This document shows, piece after piece, positions 43,508 through 52,074 of a stretch of DNA of 64,000 bases; position 1 is the first letter of the stretch, and each line of letters starts with the position of its first letter. The position numbers and the translations under genes were made by a program. The stretch comes from Paramagnetospirillum caucaseum (GTDB lineage: Bacteria > Pseudomonadota > Alphaproteobacteria > Rhodospirillales > Magnetospirillaceae). A model generated the notes under the pieces. That model had not been told where the DNA came from. It did not search any database and saw nothing but the letters and a program-made list of their open reading frames with translations. The DNA is taken from assembly GCF_000342045.1 (NCBI RefSeq), contig NZ_AONQ01000010.1, forward strand, positions 23,540 to 87,539, read 5' to 3'.

Positions 43508-44813
43508 GGAGCACCAGCCCTTTCTCCGCCCGAGTAATGGCGGTGTAGAGCCAGCGGGCGCGGTCTTCGGCGGTGCGGCCCAGGCCGTCGTCGAACACCA
43601 CGATGTTTTCCCATTGGCTGCCTTGGGATTTGTGGCAGGTGATGGCCCAGCCCCAGACCGCCTCGATGGTCTTCTTCTTGGCCCAATGGTCGCGGCGGTC
43701 GCGTTCCGGGTCGGGGGCGACGTGCTCGTCGAAATGCCCCTTGTAGATGCGGAAGCGCTCGGCCTTGTCACCGCCAGCCCCGATCCGCTCACCATCCTCG
43801 GTGACCACGGTGGCGGTGAACGAGATCTCGTCCTCGTCCTGGATGTCGGCGAGATCGACGAACATGCCGTTGACCAGACCGAGGTCGTTGCGGTTCTTGA
43901 GGCAGATGATCTTCTCGCCATCGCCGGTGGGATAGGTGCCGGGGAAGCCAGCCGCCCGCTTCATGGCGAGGTTCAATTGCAGCCGGGTCGAATTGCGGCC
44001 GCAGATAACTTGGCCGCCGCGCAGCATCTGCTCCGGCCCGACCTGATTGCGGCGCATCTTCCAGACGAAATCGTCGTGTTCGCCATAGGGGATGGGCAGA
44101 CCCTGGCGGGCCAGGGTGGCCAGCCGGATGATGGCGCTTTCGCCGGCCTGGCGGTGGATCTCGGTCAGCATCACGTCCGGCGTCTGTTGGGTGAACGCGC
44201 CTTCGCCCTTCACCGGCGGCAATTGGCCGGGATCGCCCAGCACCAGGATCGGCTTGCCGAAGGCCAGCAGGTCGGAGGCCATTTCCTCGCCGACCATGGA
44301 GACCTCGTCCAGCACCAGCAGCTTGGCCTCCTTCAAGATCGACTGCTCATTCAGCACGAAGCGGGGCTTGTGGATTTCGGTCAGGCGCAGTTCCAGGCTG
44401 CGCAGCCGGGTTTCTTCCATCTGCCGGCTTGCCGACGGCAGCGAAGGCAACTGCGCCCTGATATCGGCGATGTCGTTCTTGATCCTCTCGATCTCGGCCG
44501 GCGTCGCCTCGGAGACGCGATAGATCAACGAATGGATGGTGGAGGCTGGCGTGCCCTTGCGGGTCATCACCAGTGCCGCCTTGCCGGTGAAGGCGGCATA
44601 AAGCACGCCACCGGTGGCGGAGACCGAGCCGTCGATGTCGCGTTCCATGGTGTCGAGACCGAGTTCTGCGATCGCGTGGCGGACGATGGTGGTCTTTCCG
44701 GCGCCGGCATAGCCGAACACCCTGAAGACCTGTTGTATGGCGGTGCCGTTGGCGAACCAGTCTTTGACGTCCTCGATCGCCTGGGCCTGAAGGGCGGAGG
44801 GGGTGAAGCTCAT
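43500..44813 (-). CDS. RecD-like ATP-dependent DNA helicase
   Basis: A 437-aa superfamily 1B helicase. Motifs: VFGYAGAGKTTIVRHAI (Walker A, near 35), LLVLDEVSMVGEE (Walker B, near 165), LVLGDPGQLPPV (near 190), MLTEIHRQ (near 220) and the final ITCHKSQGSQWENIVV plus LYTAITRAEKGL (near 395-430). It unwinds DNA in replication or recombination. ATGA start overlap with the nuclease gene and a stop overlapping the primase frame show tight coupling. Confidence 0.9.
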   Translation of the reverse strand: MSFTPSALQAQAIEDVKDWFANGTAIQQVFRVFGYAGAGKTTIVRHAIAELGLDTMERDIDGSVSATGGVLYAAFTGKAALVMTRKGTPASTIHSLIYRVSEATPAEIERIKNDIADIRAQLPSLPSASRQMEETRLRSLELRLTEIHKPRFVLNEQSILKEAKLLVLDEVSMVGEEMASDLLAFGKPILVLGDPGQLPPVKGEGAFTQQTPDVMLTEIHRQAGESAIIRLATLARQGLPIPYGEHDDFVWKMRRNQVGPEQMLRGGQVICGRNSTRLQLNLAMKRAAGFPGTYPTGDGEKIICLKNRNDLGLVNGMFVDLADIQDEDEISFTATVVTEDGERIGAGGDKAERFRIYKGHFDEHVAPDPERDRRDHWAKKKTIEAVWGWAITCHKSQGSQWENIVVFDDGLGRTAEDRARWLYTAITRAEKGLVLLD

Positions 44814-45574
44814 GATGTCTGCTCCCAGCAGCGTTGGGCGTAGTCGCAGAAGCGGCACAGCCAGTGATCGGAATTGGCGGCGATGCGGGGCGGGAGTTCG
44901 TGCGCATCCACGGCACGCAGGATGGCGACGGCGCGGTCGGACAGAGCCTGGGCGTCGGTGGGATCGAACCGGACGGGCTCGTGGAACAGTTCCTGGGTGT
45001 TCTTGTTGAGAGCCGAGAACAGCGTCACCGGAACATCCAGATAGGCCATGTAGATCTGGACCTGCGCCCAATAGAGCGGCTTGGACTCCTTCAGTCCCTT
45101 CTTGACCAGATCCTCCCAGGAGCGGGCGTTGAGCGCCTTGTGCTCCCACAGCGCCGGCCAGGGCAGGCTGACATCCGGCCCAGCTACGATGACGCCGTCG
45201 ATGTGGCCGCGAATGCGGCCCCCGGCCACGGAGAAGCCGAACTGGCCGCCGTCGCGGCGCTCGGTCCGCAGATCGAAGCCGGCGGCGCGCAGCCAACGGA
45301 TGGACAGGGTCTCGAACACATGGCCGGCGTCGAAGATTCGGAGAACCTGGCCGTCGAAGCCGCGCCCTTCGTCGACCGGCACCGCCATCATTTCGAAGGC
45401 CAGGCGGCGGGAACAGGGTTCACCAATACGGCTGGCGCCCAGATAGGTGCGGGGTGGCTGGGCTTGGCGTTCGGCTTCCAGGGCCATGTCGAGCAGCCGG
45501 TTGATCTCGGCGGCCGTGGCCTGGACGGGCGTGCCGCTGTAGATGGAGCCGGAGCCGTGATTGAGGTCGATCAT
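44810..45574 (-). CDS. Cas4/RecB-like PD-(D/E)XK nuclease with an Fe-S cluster motif
   Basis: A 254-aa protein from the ATG at 45574. The nuclease core is GHIDGVIVAGPDVSLPWPAL then LWEHKALNARSWED, that is D...EHK. A Cys before it (GEPCSRRLAFEMM) and three near the end (WLCRFCDYAQRCWEQ) form the Cas4/AddB-type 4Fe-4S set. It would process DNA ends for recombination-type replication, working with the RecD-like helicase it overlaps. It is not tied to any CRISPR locus here. Confidence 0.85.
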   Translation of the reverse strand: MIDLNHGSGSIYSGTPVQATAAEINRLLDMALEAERQAQPPRTYLGASRIGEPCSRRLAFEMMAVPVDEGRGFDGQVLRIFDAGHVFETLSIRWLRAAGFDLRTERRDGGQFGFSVAGGRIRGHIDGVIVAGPDVSLPWPALWEHKALNARSWEDLVKKGLKESKPLYWAQVQIYMAYLDVPVTLFSALNKNTQELFHEPVRFDPTDAQALSDRAVAILRAVDAHELPPRIAANSDHWLCRFCDYAQRCWEQTS

Positions 45575-45581
45575 GATTGCC

Positions 45582-45953
45582 TCAAAACGGAATCGGGTCG
45601 TCGAAGGCGGTGCCGGTGCGCTCCTTGACCCCGGCCTGGCGCTGCATGGACTCGACATAGCCGGTGACGGCGGCCTCGATGAGCCGGTCGATATCCTCGG
45701 CGGTTCGGTGGAAGAAGGGCTCCATCAGCCCCAACGCGGTCAGCGCCTCCGCAAACAGCGGTCGGGCATCCTTGATGGCCTGGGTTTCTCGGGCGGTCTT
45801 GTCGATCATGCCGTTGGTCCTTTTCGCGATCTCGGCGCCGACTTCCAGGCAGCGCATCGAGCAGAAGCGGTAGAGCGGGTACTGGTCGTGGCGGAGCCGG
45901 TGGACGTAGCCGAAACCACGCCCCTCCCGGCCGCACACCGCGCAGAGGCTCAC
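45582..45953 (-). CDS. DUF6511 zinc-finger-like protein
   Basis: A 123-aa protein from the GTG at 45953, which overlaps the upstream stop (GTGA). The N-terminal part has CAVCGREGRGFGYVH then RFCSMRCLEVG, two Cys pairs fit for zinc. A helical part with IDKTARETQAIKDARPLFAE follows. It matches DUF6511 proteins in prophage replication operons. Its role is unknown. Confidence 0.75.
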   Translation of the reverse strand: MSLCAVCGREGRGFGYVHRLRHDQYPLYRFCSMRCLEVGAEIAKRTNGMIDKTARETQAIKDARPLFAEALTALGLMEPFFHRTAEDIDRLIEAAVTGYVESMQRQAGVKERTGTAFDDPIPF

Positions 45954-46177
45954 CCCAGCAAGAGCAGGGTCAGGTCCGGGTGATCGTCCGGCTCCGCCTT
46001 GATCCGTTCCGAGGCCAGGACCACGAAGCGGCTGATGGCGTTGGTTGCCATGGCCTCCAGGTCGGGCAGGGTCAGGCACCTTATGTGCTGGTGCAGCCTT
46101 CCTCTTCCTTCGAGCCATTCGCCAATCGCCTTCGCCGCTTCGCGCGTCACATGGGCCTGCCACTCATCGTCGGTCAT
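45950..46177 (-). CDS. small conserved helical protein of the replication operon
   Basis: A 75-aa protein starting MTDDEWQAHVTREAAKAIGE, with IRCLTLPDLEAMATNAISRF. It is all-helical and acidic. The start overlaps the upstream stop (ATG at 46177 with the stop at 46177-46179), and the GTGA overlap at its end shows co-translation. No family is recognised with certainty. Confidence 0.65.
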   Translation of the reverse strand: MTDDEWQAHVTREAAKAIGEWLEGRGRLHQHIRCLTLPDLEAMATNAISRFVVLASERIKAEPDDHPDLTLLLLG

Positions 46178-46911
46178 CAGCCGTTCAGCCAAGCCGGGCC
46201 GGAGGTTTGAGCAGCTGCGGGCGCGCTGGCCGGTGCCGCCGATTGGCGCCATGCCGGGGCTGCGGTGGTGGCGGGAGCGGCAGCCACTGCCGGGGCCGGG
46301 GCATTCGCCGACTGCTGCCAGGCCGGCTGGCCGGCCGCCGGCGTCTGGGCGGGCTTGCTGTCCTTTTTGCGGGGACTGGGGCTGGGCTGCACATCCTTGC
46401 CCTCCATCACCAGCGGCCACTCCTTCTCATTGGGCAGCACCGGCCGCTCCAGGCGGTTCTTGTCGGCGTAGCGATCGCTGGCCTCGACCATGATCTTGGC
46501 GATGAAGGTGATGCCCCCGAGGTCGGCCAGCCCGCGCAACTGCCGCTTGGCTTTGGCGGAATCGCTCATGTCGGTGGGGTCAAGGCCGAGAGCGCTGTCG
46601 ATCATGCCGCGGAACATGCGCTTGGAGATGTTCCAGCCGACCGAGGCACCCTTCTCGTCGATCTTGCCGCCCGACACCGTGAAGAGGTGCCAGAACTTGC
46701 GCCGCGCGTGGGGGCCGTCCACCACGGTGAATTCGCAGTCGAGCGACAGCACGTCGCTCTCGGCCGAGCCGGAGGGCTTCAACAGCCCTTTGTCGGTCTC
46801 GAACGGGCCATCGACACCACCGGGGCGGATGGTCATGGTCACCTTGGCGAAGGTACCGTCGGGGATGATCTCGCCGCTGCGCAGCGGCTCGGCATCATTC
46901 AGGTCGTACAT
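46177..46911 (-). CDS. putative ssDNA-binding-like replication protein
   Basis: A 244-aa protein. The N-terminal two-thirds form a beta-rich OB-like pattern (GTFAKVTMTIRPGGVDGPFE, VLSLDCEFTVVDGPHARRKF). The C-terminal 75 residues are a Pro/Ala/Gln linker ending in GPAWLNG. A structured core with a disordered tail beside a RecA-like ATPase suggests an ssDNA-binding or recombination accessory role. That is inferred; no family name is certain. Confidence 0.5.
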   Translation of the reverse strand: MYDLNDAEPLRSGEIIPDGTFAKVTMTIRPGGVDGPFETDKGLLKPSGSAESDVLSLDCEFTVVDGPHARRKFWHLFTVSGGKIDEKGASVGWNISKRMFRGMIDSALGLDPTDMSDSAKAKRQLRGLADLGGITFIAKIMVEASDRYADKNRLERPVLPNEKEWPLVMEGKDVQPSPSPRKKDSKPAQTPAAGQPAWQQSANAPAPAVAAAPATTAAPAWRQSAAPASAPAAAQTSGPAWLNG

Positions 46912-46925
46912 GGTGGTCTCTCCAG

Positions 46926-47750
46926 TCAGATGCGGTTGATCTTGGCGAGCAGGGCGCCGAGGTCGGGGGCCTCGGTCACATCGAGTCGACCCGAGCGGTC
47001 CTTGGCGGGCAGGCCGTGAGCATTGCCGGCGCGGCAGACAAAGCGGCGTTCCGCACCGGTGTCGGGGGCATGGCGCCAGCCGTCGCCATCGCGGTCGAAC
47101 AACGACAGCGTCAGCACCTGATCGACGATGCCCGGCAGTTCGCGCGCCGCCTTGCCGCCTTCCATCTGCGGCTGCCAGGTGACGCGGTTGAAATCATCGG
47201 TCACCTTTTCAAGGATCCCGACGAAGATCACGGTGCGGCCCGGCGCATGTTGCAGATGCTTCAGCAGCGCGATCACCTCGCGGGCGAGCAGGCCGTAGGC
47301 CCCCCTGGTATCTGGTTTTCCGGTCTTATCGCTGATCGCCTCGGGGCGGGTCTTGGCCCAGGCCATGGCTTGGCGCGTCAGATCGGTAATGCTGTCGACG
47401 AAGATGATCCGCTTGGTCGCGATGCTGCGCGCGAGGTCGGGATAGCTGGCCAGCAGGTGCTGATGGTGTCCTTCGGAAAAGAAGCCATCCGCCGGCACCG
47501 ACGGGTCGATGCCGCCGATCAGGCAGGCGATATCCAGCGCGTCGGGAAAGGTGCGGATGGCGATGCTGTCGCCCGGCCATGCCTGCACCGATTTCAGTCC
47601 GGCCTCCAAATCGAGACACAGGGTTTCCTCGGGCGGCAAGGTCAGCAGCTGACTGGTCTTGCCGCTGCCGCTGGGGCCGAACAGGGCGATCGTGGTCTTG
47701 CCCTGGGCCTCGGTGATGCGCTGATCAGCGCTGACGATGCGCAAAGCCAT
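46926..47750 (-). CDS. RecA-like AAA_24 ATPase (phage recombination)
   Basis: A 274-aa protein. FGPSGSGKTSQLLTLPPEE (Walker A near 25) and RIIFVDSITDLTRQAMAW (Walker B near 115) with VIFVGILEKVTDDFNRVTWQ mark the AAA_24 group related to phage Sak4-type recombinases. It would promote single-strand annealing or act as a recombination mediator, matching the adjacent ssDNA-binding-like protein. The ATG at 47750 in a TGATG overlap is preferred to the GTG at 47753. Confidence 0.85.
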   Translation of the reverse strand: MALRIVSADQRITEAQGKTTIALFGPSGSGKTSQLLTLPPEETLCLDLEAGLKSVQAWPGDSIAIRTFPDALDIACLIGGIDPSVPADGFFSEGHHQHLLASYPDLARSIATKRIIFVDSITDLTRQAMAWAKTRPEAISDKTGKPDTRGAYGLLAREVIALLKHLQHAPGRTVIFVGILEKVTDDFNRVTWQPQMEGGKAARELPGIVDQVLTLSLFDRDGDGWRHAPDTGAERRFVCRAGNAHGLPAKDRSGRLDVTEAPDLGALLAKINRI

Positions 47751-48025
47751 CACGCACCTTCCTTGCCGGTCATGACAGCATCGACGATCCGGTCGGCGCC
47801 GACCGCACCAGCTTGGCGAGCCAGGGAATACAACTTGCGCAGGGCGTGGTAACGATCACCGACCGCGTTGTATTCGGCCTCGACGCCCAGCATGGCGAAG
47901 GCGATGTCGTCCAGGGTGGCGTCCTCGACCGCCAGGTCGGTGTCGGAGACGCGCACGATCGCGGGCAGCGCTTCAAGGGCGTAATGGCGCTTGCGCAGGG
48001 ATTCGAGCTTGGGAATAACGGCCAT
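47750..48025 (-). CDS. small conserved protein upstream of the RecA-like ATPase
   Basis: A 91-aa helical protein (AVIPKLESLRKRHYALEALP, YNAVGDRYHALRKLYSLARQ) with AAGAGGTG before the ATG. It is coupled to the ATPase gene by stop-start overlap. No known family is evident. Confidence 0.65.
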   Translation of the reverse strand: MAVIPKLESLRKRHYALEALPAIVRVSDTDLAVEDATLDDIAFAMLGVEAEYNAVGDRYHALRKLYSLARQAGAVGADRIVDAVMTGKEGA

Positions 48026-48072
48026 GTTGGCACCTCTTCTATGGAGGGAATCAGGAAGGGTCGGATTGGCGG

Positions 48073-48408
48073 TCAGGCGGCCTCCGCGCCCGGCAGCGCC
48101 GACAGGGAAGCCGTGTGGCCCCTGGGGCGCGGGCGGGCGATGAGCAGGTAGCTGTAATCCTCGGTGCCGTTCCGACGCTGGACCGGGTGGGCCAGGCCGT
48201 GCTCGGCAGCCCAGATGGCCCGCCGAGCGACCCGGAGCAGGTCAATGCGCTGGCGGTTTGGCAGCCGTTCGGTCAGCGGCGAGGAATCGAGCGCCAGGAA
48301 ACCACGGTGGTATTCCAGCACGTCTCCCGGTGCAGCCTGTCCGAGCCAGCCGCAGAGATCGGTCTCGGTGATGCCCATGGTCGGCAGAGGGGTGATTGCG
48401 TCGGTCAT
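48073..48408 (-). CDS. conserved phage protein of unknown function
   Basis: A 111-aa protein (ETDLCGWLGQAAPGDVLEYH, NRQRIDLLRVARRAIWAAEH, EDYSYLLIARPRP). This short protein with a helical middle and a closing beta segment is common in the early region of Rhodospirillaceae prophages. AGGAGC precedes the ATG. Function is unknown. Confidence 0.65.
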   Translation of the reverse strand: MTDAITPLPTMGITETDLCGWLGQAAPGDVLEYHRGFLALDSSPLTERLPNRQRIDLLRVARRAIWAAEHGLAHPVQRRNGTEDYSYLLIARPRPRGHTASLSALPGAEAA

Positions 48409-48442
48409 GTAAAGCTCCTACCCAGCAGGCTGAAAAACCGTC

Positions 48443-49009
48443 TCACGCCGCCTGGAGGCCAGTGGCCATGAGGCACAGCAGGATCTCCTTGAGCCGGCGG
48501 TACAGGCTGCTGCGTGCGCCCTGGCCGGCGGCGGCAAGGCGGTCGATGGTGGCGTGGGAAAGGGCGACGCAGAGGGCATCGTCGCCGGGGGCAAGGCAGC
48601 CGAGACCGCGTTCAATGTCGAGGCGCCGCTCGACGGCGGTGAAGGCGTCCGTCGGCTGGCCCAGCACTGCCGCCAGTCCCTCGTCCTCGGCGATGAGGTC
48701 GCCGCGGCTGGCGCCGTCCATGCCGGCCATGGGCTCGTCGAGGGAGATTCCGTAGAGCAGCCGCTCCCGCTTGGCCTTGGCGGCAATGCGCGTGGCCCGG
48801 TGCGTCATGATGGTGCCGACGAAGGCGCCCAACGAACCACGCGCGGGATCGAACGACCCCAGGCGGGCAATCACGTCGAGCAGCAGATCCTGGCGAAGGT
48901 CGTCGAGATCGTCATGGGGCAGCCGAAGCTGGCGCCGCAAGCGGCGTGCAGCCACATCGGCCTCGCGTTGCAGGACTTGGAGATCGGAGGGGGAGAGCGA
49001 AGGGGACAT
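48443..49009 (-). CDS. phage-encoded sigma-70-family (ECF-like) factor
   Basis: A 188-aa protein. Region 2 is clear: DDLDDLRQDLLLDVIARLGS, FDPARGSLGAFVGTIMTHRA. A weaker region 4-like HTH follows near the end (LSHATIDRLAAAGQGARSSL, YRRLKEILLCLMATG). It lies at the head of the early operon and may redirect host RNA polymerase to phage promoters. No good Shine-Dalgarno precedes 49009, so the start is uncertain. Confidence 0.75.
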   Translation of the reverse strand: MSPSLSPSDLQVLQREADVAARRLRRQLRLPHDDLDDLRQDLLLDVIARLGSFDPARGSLGAFVGTIMTHRATRIAAKAKRERLLYGISLDEPMAGMDGASRGDLIAEDEGLAAVLGQPTDAFTAVERRLDIERGLGCLAPGDDALCVALSHATIDRLAAAGQGARSSLYRRLKEILLCLMATGLQAA

Positions 49010-49241
49010 CGGAGGAAGCCTTGGTCATCAGTTGCGATGACCACAGGCTGCCCGATGGGACGAGCCGCTTGGTGGGGATGGGGTGGGAAAACGGTGGGCG
49101 AGTGTGGGTGCTTGGTGGCTACTGGCGCAGGTCGATTTCGTCAGGGGCCAATGCCAACCAATAGGCTGGCGGGCTTCGCCTGTTCCGGATCAGGTCACGG
49201 ATAGCATCGGCATCTGGTTGGCCGGCAGCCAATCCGTCCCG

Positions 49242-50072
49242 CTACTCGCGAATGATGTCGCGGGCCTGCCTTCCAGTCCGGTCTTCAATGTCGCGGTTTG
49301 ATACGACGCCATTTCCGGTAGCGGCGCTCTGCGCCAGCATCACGAGAAGACGGTGAGGCTGACCTGAAAGCAGAATGCTCCTGCCGTCGAGTGTTGTCGT
49401 CCCAGACGATTCCCTGATGATCAGCCGCGGTGTGTGCCCGATGGGCGGGACCAGCCTGAATACGTCAATGGCGAACGGATTTTGGTCACTCACGCCGACG
49501 ACGTCCAAGGCGGCGGCGACATAGGGGCCGGCATCCTCAAGGCATCGGCGCGCCTCTCCAGGTATACCCTTGGGTACCAGCAGGGCGATTGGCGAACCTC
49601 GGGCAGCCCTTGTCAGCGCTCCCATCAGTCCCGGCTGGATGGATGCGGCGACAGACAGAGCGGCAAACACGGCCTGACCGCCAACCGTGGTGCCCAACTT
49701 CCAGAGTCCGGGAAGGATGCTTTCCGGATCCTTGTTCAAACCGCTGTTGCTGCTGATCAACCGCATGAGCATGGCGGGATCGATGCGGAAACTTCGGATG
49801 TCCTCAGCAGAAAGCTCTACGTCGGCTCGATGGTCGTTTGGGCAAGCCGCGATCAGTTGGCCTTTGATGCGCTGGATCGGCCGGGCATCGAGTCCGCAAT
49901 CGCAATCGCTGCAAACGCTCCATGTGTCGGCAGCGCGATCCTCGGCCAACACCCCTTGCGCCAGCAGCCGATCGAAATCCCGACCGAAATGGGGAGCCGC
50001 CACCCGGCCCCATAGGACCGGGTGCTCGGCTTCACTCAGCCGCAGCAGCAGCCTCGACAGCGTCTCGATCAT
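49242..50072 (-). pseudogene. accessory protein with winged-helix domain cut by an in-frame amber stop
   Basis: The open frame gives 276 aa. It has a helical start, a zinc-like cluster CSDCDCG...C near 50-75, a middle domain, and a C-terminal helix-turn-helix beginning HRLLVMLAQSAATGNGVVSN and RTGRQARDIIRE. A TAG (49244-49242) then stops the frame, yet the same frame runs on for 40 sensible codons to the TAG at 49121-49119: RDGLAAGQPDADAIRDLIRN, then RRSPPAYWLALAPDEIDLRQ, the expected rest of a winged helix. It is either a nonsense allele or a read-through gene. The start overlaps the 414-aa gene by 41 bases. Confidence 0.7.
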
Positions 50073-51276
50073 GACAGAATCCGTTGCGGCGGAGCAGGTC
50101 CATGATACGGCCCTCGAACATCAGCCGCTTGAAGGCGGCCGTATCCGGCGGCTTGATCTTGATCGTCACCCTGGTCGGCTGAGGGCGGCCAGATGCGAAA
50201 TGCACTCGCAGGATCATGTGGCCGAGGCGGAAGTTCTCGGGGCCGAAGACAAGACCTCGCGTCATTTCCGCCAGCCTCGCCAGGGCGTTGCCGCGGGTGT
50301 CGCGCGCGATCAGCGACCACACCACCTTGATATCGTCGGTGCGGGGATCGGTCGCGATCCTGTCCGCCTGAACCTCGACGATCTGAACGCGCACGATGCC
50401 GGTATCGAAGGCGTGGTCCACCGTGAATCCCAGTCCGGTCCGTTCGACCGCAGCCAGGGTATAAAGGTTGCGGCTGTTGGATCCGGCAAAAAAGTCGGGC
50501 AGCCCCAGCATGGTGGCAGCGAAGATGGCTGCGAGTTCGGCACGGCGGGCCTTGAGGATGCCACCAATCTTCAGCCGTCCTGTTGCAGGCGCATAGGCCA
50601 GGACTGCGTGGCCGGCCGCCTGAAAGCTGATGACCCGTTCCTCGCCACCGTCGATCACCGGTGTAATGGTGACGGGTGCCCCATAGGTGACGACAATGTT
50701 GACCTCGTCGTCGTCCTCGTACCAGCCGATGCGGCAATAGTCGCTCTGGAGTTCGCGGGCGAACATCTCTCCAGCAGCCCGCTTGAACATTTCTTTGGTT
50801 CGATCCTCAAGTCGGGGCTCGATGCCTTCCTCCGCGCCGGCGAATTCGGTTAGCGTCGCCTGGGCCTCGAGTGCCAGCAGGTCGGAGGCCGCATCGAATG
50901 CATCACGGTGATCAAGGAACATCAGCAGCGCGACATGCTTCGGATCGAGCCGGATCGGTTGCCCGGTTGTGTCAACAGGTTGGTCGATGGCCGCGCCATA
51001 GCGGACAGCCTGCTCCAGCAGCATGCGCATGCCGGTCTCATTGCCGAGTTCAGCGATTCGGTGCAGGTCGGCCACCAACCCCTGGGAGAACCCGTTCTCC
51101 GGCCCGGCAAAGAAGTCGAGCAGCGCCTGGCGGGCGTCGGCAACGTCACCATCGAAGATTGCGAGATCGAAGTTGATCTGATTGACGGGCTGGCGCTCAA
51201 ACAGGCTGCGCAGCAGGCCGAGATCGACGGTTTTGGTGAAGCGCGGATTGACGAATTTTTTCAGATCCTTGGCCAT
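50032..51276 (-). CDS. uncharacterised accessory protein, partner of the winged-helix gene
   Basis: A 414-aa protein with GAGGAG before the ATG at 51276. It begins MAKDLKKFVNPRFTKTVDLG, has helical repeats (about 20-160), then beta-rich parts with YEDDDEVNIVVTYGAPVTIT and VEVQADRIATDPRTDDIKVV, and a basic segment near the end. I recognise no family, enzyme motif or membrane segment. The pair lies between the early operon and the integrase cassette, where prophages often carry defence or morphogenesis-independent cargo. A role as cargo is inferred. Confidence 0.6.
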   Translation of the reverse strand: MAKDLKKFVNPRFTKTVDLGLLRSLFERQPVNQINFDLAIFDGDVADARQALLDFFAGPENGFSQGLVADLHRIAELGNETGMRMLLEQAVRYGAAIDQPVDTTGQPIRLDPKHVALLMFLDHRDAFDAASDLLALEAQATLTEFAGAEEGIEPRLEDRTKEMFKRAAGEMFARELQSDYCRIGWYEDDDEVNIVVTYGAPVTITPVIDGGEERVISFQAAGHAVLAYAPATGRLKIGGILKARRAELAAIFAATMLGLPDFFAGSNSRNLYTLAAVERTGLGFTVDHAFDTGIVRVQIVEVQADRIATDPRTDDIKVVWSLIARDTRGNALARLAEMTRGLVFGPENFRLGHMILRVHFASGRPQPTRVTIKIKPPDTAAFKRLMFEGRIMDLLRRNGFCHDRDAVEAAAAAE

Positions 51277-51421
51277 TCGACGCTCCTCTACGCCCGACCG
51301 ATGTTCCTAATAAGTTCTTAAGCGAAAACGGGCTGGGGAGTCGAGTCAAAAGCGATGATTGGGACGAAACAGGGCTGCACTGGGTAGTTGACCTTTAACG
51401 CCAATGGATCAGCGGAACAGC
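51277..51421. promoter_or_regulatory. divergent intergenic region with AT-rich promoter-like sequence
   Basis: A 145-base gap between the minus-strand 414-aa gene and the plus-strand integrase cassette. CCTAATAAGTTCTTAAG near 51306-51322 is the least GC-rich point nearby and a plausible promoter core. No gene is seen here. Confidence 0.4.
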
Positions 51422-51631
51422 ATGTCCGGCCCCAATGCACTATCTCCCGACCACATGACCGCCGCCGAGCGCCTCGACGAAATCGCCGAGATTCTGGCGA
51501 CCGGGGCCATGCGCCTGATGGCGCGGAAGTCCACTCGTTTATCTGCTGACGCCGGAGACTGTTCCGTCGACTTCACTGGCCACCAGAGCGTCCATGGGTC
51601 TGACCGCAAGTGCAGGAGACCCCGTAAATGA
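51422..51631 (+). CDS. small conserved first gene of the integrase cassette
   Basis: A 69-aa protein starting MSGPNALSPDHMTAAERLDE. The motif AERLDEIAEILATGAMRLMA and the following SRLSADAGDCSVDF recur in short proteins placed before DUF2924 and serine recombinase genes in Alphaproteobacteria. Function is unknown. Its stop overlaps the ATG of the DUF2924 gene. Confidence 0.75.
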   Translation: MSGPNALSPDHMTAAERLDEIAEILATGAMRLMARKSTRLSADAGDCSVDFTGHQSVHGSDRKCRRPRK

Positions 51632-52074
51632 CAACCGCAATTCTTACCCAGGTGGCCGAATTGCCCACCCTGCCGACGCCCAAGTTGAAGGCGATGTGGC
51701 GGGAGCTGAACGGCACAGAGCCGCCGCCCTACAACCGCATCTTCCTGGTCAAGCGACTGGCCTACCGGATTCAGGAACTGGCCTTCGGCGGATTATCGGT
51801 GCAGGCCGAACGCCGCCTTGACGATCTGGTCGATGAGCTGGATGGCAAGAAGAAGCCGAAACCCAAGGACATGACCGCCCCCATCGTCGGCACCAAGCTG
51901 ATCCGGGAATGGCAAGGCGTGCTGCAGGAGGTGACCGCCCTGGCCGACGGCTTCGAATGGCAGGGCCGCCGCTACCAGAGCCTGTCGGCGGTGGCCCGCG
52001 CCATCACCGGCACCCGCTGGAATGGGCCGCTCTTCTTCGGTCTGCGCAAGCACGGCAAGCTGGAGACCCGCTGA
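51628..52074 (+). CDS. DUF2924 protein
   Basis: A 148-aa protein with the DUF2924 pattern. LPTPKLKAMWRELNGTEPPP and FLVKRLAYRIQELAFGGLSV lie in the N-terminal part, then GTKLIREWQGVLQEVTALAD and FEWQGRRYQSLSAVARAITG, an SH3-like end that resembles RAMA-type domains. It is nearly always beside a serine recombinase in these bacteria and may be an accessory factor. It overlaps the integrase start by one base (TGATG). Confidence 0.85.
   Translation: MTTAILTQVAELPTLPTPKLKAMWRELNGTEPPPYNRIFLVKRLAYRIQELAFGGLSVQAERRLDDLVDELDGKKKPKPKDMTAPIVGTKLIREWQGVLQEVTALADGFEWQGRRYQSLSAVARAITGTRWNGPLFFGLRKHGKLETR

Noticed and set aside
44810..45574. Cas4-like nuclease as evidence of a CRISPR-Cas locus
   Set aside because: No array, Cas1, Cas2 or effector nearby; the gene is part of the phage replication operon.
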